This document shows, in pieces, positions 59,905 through 64,000 of a stretch of DNA of 64,000 nt; position 1 is the first letter of the stretch, and every line of letters starts with the position of its first letter. The notes under the pieces were generated by a model, which made no database searches, had not been told where the DNA came from, and was given only the letters and a program-made list of their open reading frames with translations. This DNA comes from an uncultured Amaricoccus sp. (GTDB lineage Bacteria > Pseudomonadota > Alphaproteobacteria > Rhodobacterales > Rhodobacteraceae). The DNA lies in NCBI RefSeq assembly GCF_937891315.1, contig NZ_CALAGI010000156.1:1-64000 (forward strand), given 5' to 3'. The translations under genes were made by a program, and so were the position numbers.

Positions 59905-60399
59905 ATGCGGAGACCTTGTTTTTTCGCCGCCGCCGGACTGCTGCTCGGGGCGGGTTCGGCCTCGGCGGACGCGTGCCAGACGGTGCTCGATGCCTATACC
60001 GCGCTGTCGAAGGCGCCGGCCTATCGGCAGACCATGTCCACGCCGGGCGAGGCGCCCATGGAGCTCGTCACGGTGGGCGACACGCTTTACATGAAGGAGG
60101 GAACGGGCTGGACCAAGCTGCCGCTGCGACCCGGCATGCGCGAGCAGATGATGGCGTCGATCGTGCCCGATGCCTCGGCCCTCAAGGACTGCTCGGAGCT
60201 CGGGAGCGAGACGCTGGGCGGGATCGGAACCACGATCTACAGCTACCAGCCGCCGCCGATGGACGGGGTCCCGGACACCGGGCCGCAGAAGGTGTGGATC
60301 GGCGAGGACGGTCTGCCGAGGCGGATGACAGTGGAGCAGGACGGTGGGACGCTCGAGGTTGTCATGTCGTTCGACGGGGTGACGGCGCCGATCCCTTGA
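59905..60399 (+). CDS. secreted protein of unknown function
   Basis: A 164-residue protein. The signal peptide PCFFAAAGLLLGAGSASADA is cleaved near residue 22. The mature part has Cys24 and Cys94 (ALKDCSEL), which could form a disulfide. Its pattern of short strands (MELVTVGDTLYMKEGTGWTK, YSYQPPPMDG, KVWIGEDGLPRRMTVEQDGG) resembles LolA/LppX-type half-barrel lipid-binding proteins. I cannot name a family. A strong ribosome-binding site (AAAGGGGGAG) precedes ATG 59905. It converges with katG. Confidence 0.72.
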   Translation: MRRPCFFAAAGLLLGAGSASADACQTVLDAYTALSKAPAYRQTMSTPGEAPMELVTVGDTLYMKEGTGWTKLPLRPGMREQMMASIVPDASALKDCSELGSETLGGIGTTIYSYQPPPMDGVPDTGPQKVWIGEDGLPRRMTVEQDGGTLEVVMSFDGVTAPIP

Positions 60400-60466
60400 T
60401 CGCGCGCCGGGAACGGCGGCGGATCGCAGGGAGGCCGCCTGATGCCAGGCGGCCTCCCCGAGTCGC

Positions 60467-62668
<2,202 letters not shown>

Positions 62669-62811
62669 GTCCCCACTCCGTCCAATCGTCGGTTGCATTC
62701 CTCGACCCGGACGCGCGCCGCGCCGGGATACCCTGCGACGGTCACGACCCCGCGGCCGTCGCGTCCAACCTTAGGCCTGCCACGCGCACCGCGACCGGCG
62801 CGGTGGCCATG

Positions 62812-62841
62812 ACGGGTGATCTTTCGACGGGTGATCTCTCG
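62812..62841. repeat. tandem 15-bp direct repeat in the katG-oxyR intergenic region
   Basis: ACGGGTGATCTTTCG (62812-62826) is followed at once by ACGGGTGATCTCTCG (62827-62841), with one mismatch. It lies 144 bp upstream of katG and 107 bp upstream of oxyR. It could be a binding array, but it does not match the OxyR consensus. Confidence 0.5.
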
Positions 62842-62934
62842 GGCATCGATCTTTCCCTTGGCGGTTGGCTTGGTACGAGCATCGGGATAATCCCAAGCTG
62901 GCATAAGGGGAAGTTGTATTTCCTTCTGGAAACC

Positions 62935-62949
62935 ATAGGATTGGATTAT
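62935..62949. promoter_or_regulatory. possible OxyR half-site overlapping the oxyR start codon
   Basis: ATAG-7 bases-TTAT resembles the OxyR core ATAG-N7-CTAT with one mismatch in the outer bases. It overlaps the ATG at 62948, a position that would suit autorepression. Only one half-site was found, so the call is weak. Confidence 0.3.
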
Positions 62950-63916
62950 GGACGTAACCCTGCGACAGCTCCGGTATCTGATCTCGCTGGCCGAGGAGGG
63001 CAATTTCGGCCGGGCGGCGGCGGCGGTGAATGTCAGCCAGCCGGCGCTCTCCGTCCAGATCCGCGAGCTGGAGACCACGCTCGGCACCCAGCTCTTCGAG
63101 CGGCGGGCGCGCGAGGTGGTGGTCACGCCCGCCGGACGGGACATCCTGTGGCACGCGCGGCGGGTGATGGACGAGATTCGCGAGCTGCAGCAGGCCGCCC
63201 GCTGGCAGCGCGGCCTCGGCGGCCGCTTGCGGCTCGGCATCATTCCGACGGTCGCGCCCTATCTGCTGCCGGCGGCGCTGCCGCTCCTGCGCGGTCGCGA
63301 CCTTGGTCTCGACCTCGGTGTGCGCGAGGGCCGGACCCAGGCGCTGATCGAGGAACTGCGCGAGGGGGCGCTCGACGCGGTGGTCGTCGCACTGCCGGTC
63401 GAGGCGCCCGATCTGGTCGAGGCGCCGTTGTTCGAGGACCGCTTCCTGCTCGCGGGATCGGAGCGGCAGATCGCCGGTCTCGGGCCGGGGCTTCGGCCCG
63501 ACGAGATGCGACCCGACCGCCTGCTCCTGCTCGAGGACGGCCATTGCCTGACCGATCAGGCGCTGGCCGCCTGCGCGCTCGGGCGCGACACGGCGCGGCT
63601 CGATCTGCGCGCCTCGAGTCTCTCGACGCTCTGCCGGCTGGTGGAGGAGGGGTTCGGTCTGACCTTCGTGCCGGAACTCGCGCTGCGCGTCGAGCGGTCG
63701 GCGGCCCCCGGCCTGTCGCTGGTCCGCTTCGACGCGCCGGAGCCGCGGAGGGTGATCGGCGTCGCCCGGCGGCGGTTGTCGGTGGACGACGGCTGGTTCA
63801 CCGAGCTCGCCTCGGTTCTGGCCCAGGCGGGGCGGGAGGAGATCCGCCACGCCGAGGCGGCGATTCCGCCGCCGCCGCGCGAGATCGCCGCGGACAAGGC
63901 GGTTTCGCTCCGCTAG
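62948..63916 (+). CDS. oxyR: peroxide-sensing LysR-family regulator OxyR
   Basis: A 322-residue transcription factor. The N-terminal winged helix-turn-helix is DVTLRQLRYLISLAEEGNFG, then AAAAVNVSQPALSVQIRELE (residues 2-42). The effector domain has Cys200 and Cys209 in DGHCLTDQALAACAL, with the same spacing as the redox pair Cys199/Cys208 of E. coli OxyR. H2O2 should oxidise this pair and switch on katG, which is divergent. The tail after residue 300 is Pro/Ala-rich. Cysteine spacing and context make the OxyR call firm. Confidence 0.95.
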   Translation: MDVTLRQLRYLISLAEEGNFGRAAAAVNVSQPALSVQIRELETTLGTQLFERRAREVVVTPAGRDILWHARRVMDEIRELQQAARWQRGLGGRLRLGIIPTVAPYLLPAALPLLRGRDLGLDLGVREGRTQALIEELREGALDAVVVALPVEAPDLVEAPLFEDRFLLAGSERQIAGLGPGLRPDEMRPDRLLLLEDGHCLTDQALAACALGRDTARLDLRASSLSTLCRLVEEGFGLTFVPELALRVERSAAPGLSLVRFDAPEPRRVIGVARRRLSVDDGWFTELASVLAQAGREEIRHAEAAIPPPPREIAADKAVSLR

Positions 63917-63965
63917 AGATTGCTTCTACTGGGCGCGGGGCCGAACGGGGCCGCGGGAGGGAACA

Positions 63966-64000
63966 ATGGCGGACCGAGACCTCAGCGATCGCGCGCAGCG
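63966..64000 (+). CDS. 5' end of a gene cut by the window edge
   Basis: GGGAGGGAAC followed by ATG at 63966 opens MADRDLSDRAQR up to the last base. The ribosome-binding site and distance (49 bp after oxyR) support a real start. Only 11-12 codons are visible, so the product is unknown. Confidence 0.5.
   Translation, partial: MADRDLSDRAQ

Overview
The window is a GC-rich, gene-dense bacterial chromosome segment. Gene content points to an alphaproteobacterium, most likely a Rhodobacterales/Paracoccaceae member. Signs are a TakP-type TRAP transporter close to the Rhodobacter sphaeroides protein, a DUF1289 protein, CcmI, heterotetrameric sarcosine oxidase (soxBDAG), a Bpt-type aminoacyl-transferase, a fused symporter-histidine kinase and a MetA with Glu111. 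The genus cannot be fixed from the sequence. I saw no plasmid, phage, IS element, integron or CRISPR array. Neighbouring reading frames are often translationally coupled (ATGA, GTGA or TGATG overlaps).

Layout. 1-9.4 kb: outer-membrane biogenesis operon lptF-lptG-lptD-surA-pdxA-rsmA on the minus strand, divergent from pepA-holC across three tandem 14-bp repeats. 9.4-15.3 kb: a branched-chain amino acid type ABC importer (SBP-livH-livM-livG-livF), divergent from an AmpH-like serine hydrolase. 15.5 kb: tRNA-Arg(CCG). 16.0-18.4 kb: hisA, a LysE/RhtB exporter, hisF and hisE in one coupled unit. 18.6-19.5 kb: a small membrane protein with a DedA protein. 19.6-22.8 kb: a TRAP transporter, probably for 2-oxo acids. 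23-25.8 kb: a TauE exporter, and ccmI-ruvX-DUF1289. 26.2-31.7 kb: soxB-orf103-soxD-soxA-soxG. 31.8-34.8 kb: two paralogous amino acid binding proteins and two permeases, without an ATPase. 34.9-37.7 kb: an RlmI-like methyltransferase, a PIN protein and a patatin. 38.4-43.1 kb: a peptide-binding protein, a TerC protein, and CbpA with CbpM. 43.2-49 kb: a CAP/RTX protein, a hydroxyacid dehydrogenase, an SH3 protein, a P-loop ATPase with a CDF transporter, and metA. 49-52.9 kb: ppk2, an RDD protein, bpt and an acyltransferase. 53.4-59.6 kb: a CrbS/CrbR-like two-component pair, a FadL-like porin and pyrophosphatase. 60.5-63.9 kb: katG divergent from oxyR.

The most unusual feature is a repeated type of gene decay. 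Three unrelated genes have each lost a large central part while keeping both ends: a 3-hydroxybutyrate dehydrogenase (37739-38050), an OmpR-type response regulator (40506-40780) and an MFS transporter (53051-53314). Two of them are still open from start to stop. A second notable feature is an undescribed small-RNA-like unit on the minus strand at 38216-38293. It has a sigma70-like promoter with a 17-nt spacer, an internal 7-bp hairpin and a strong intrinsic terminator with eight U residues.

Together the window encodes envelope assembly, uptake of amino acids and organic acids, C1/sarcosine catabolism, histidine and methionine synthesis and peroxide defence. Gene assignments rest on motif and family recognition by eye. 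Promoter, operator and terminator calls are pattern matches only.
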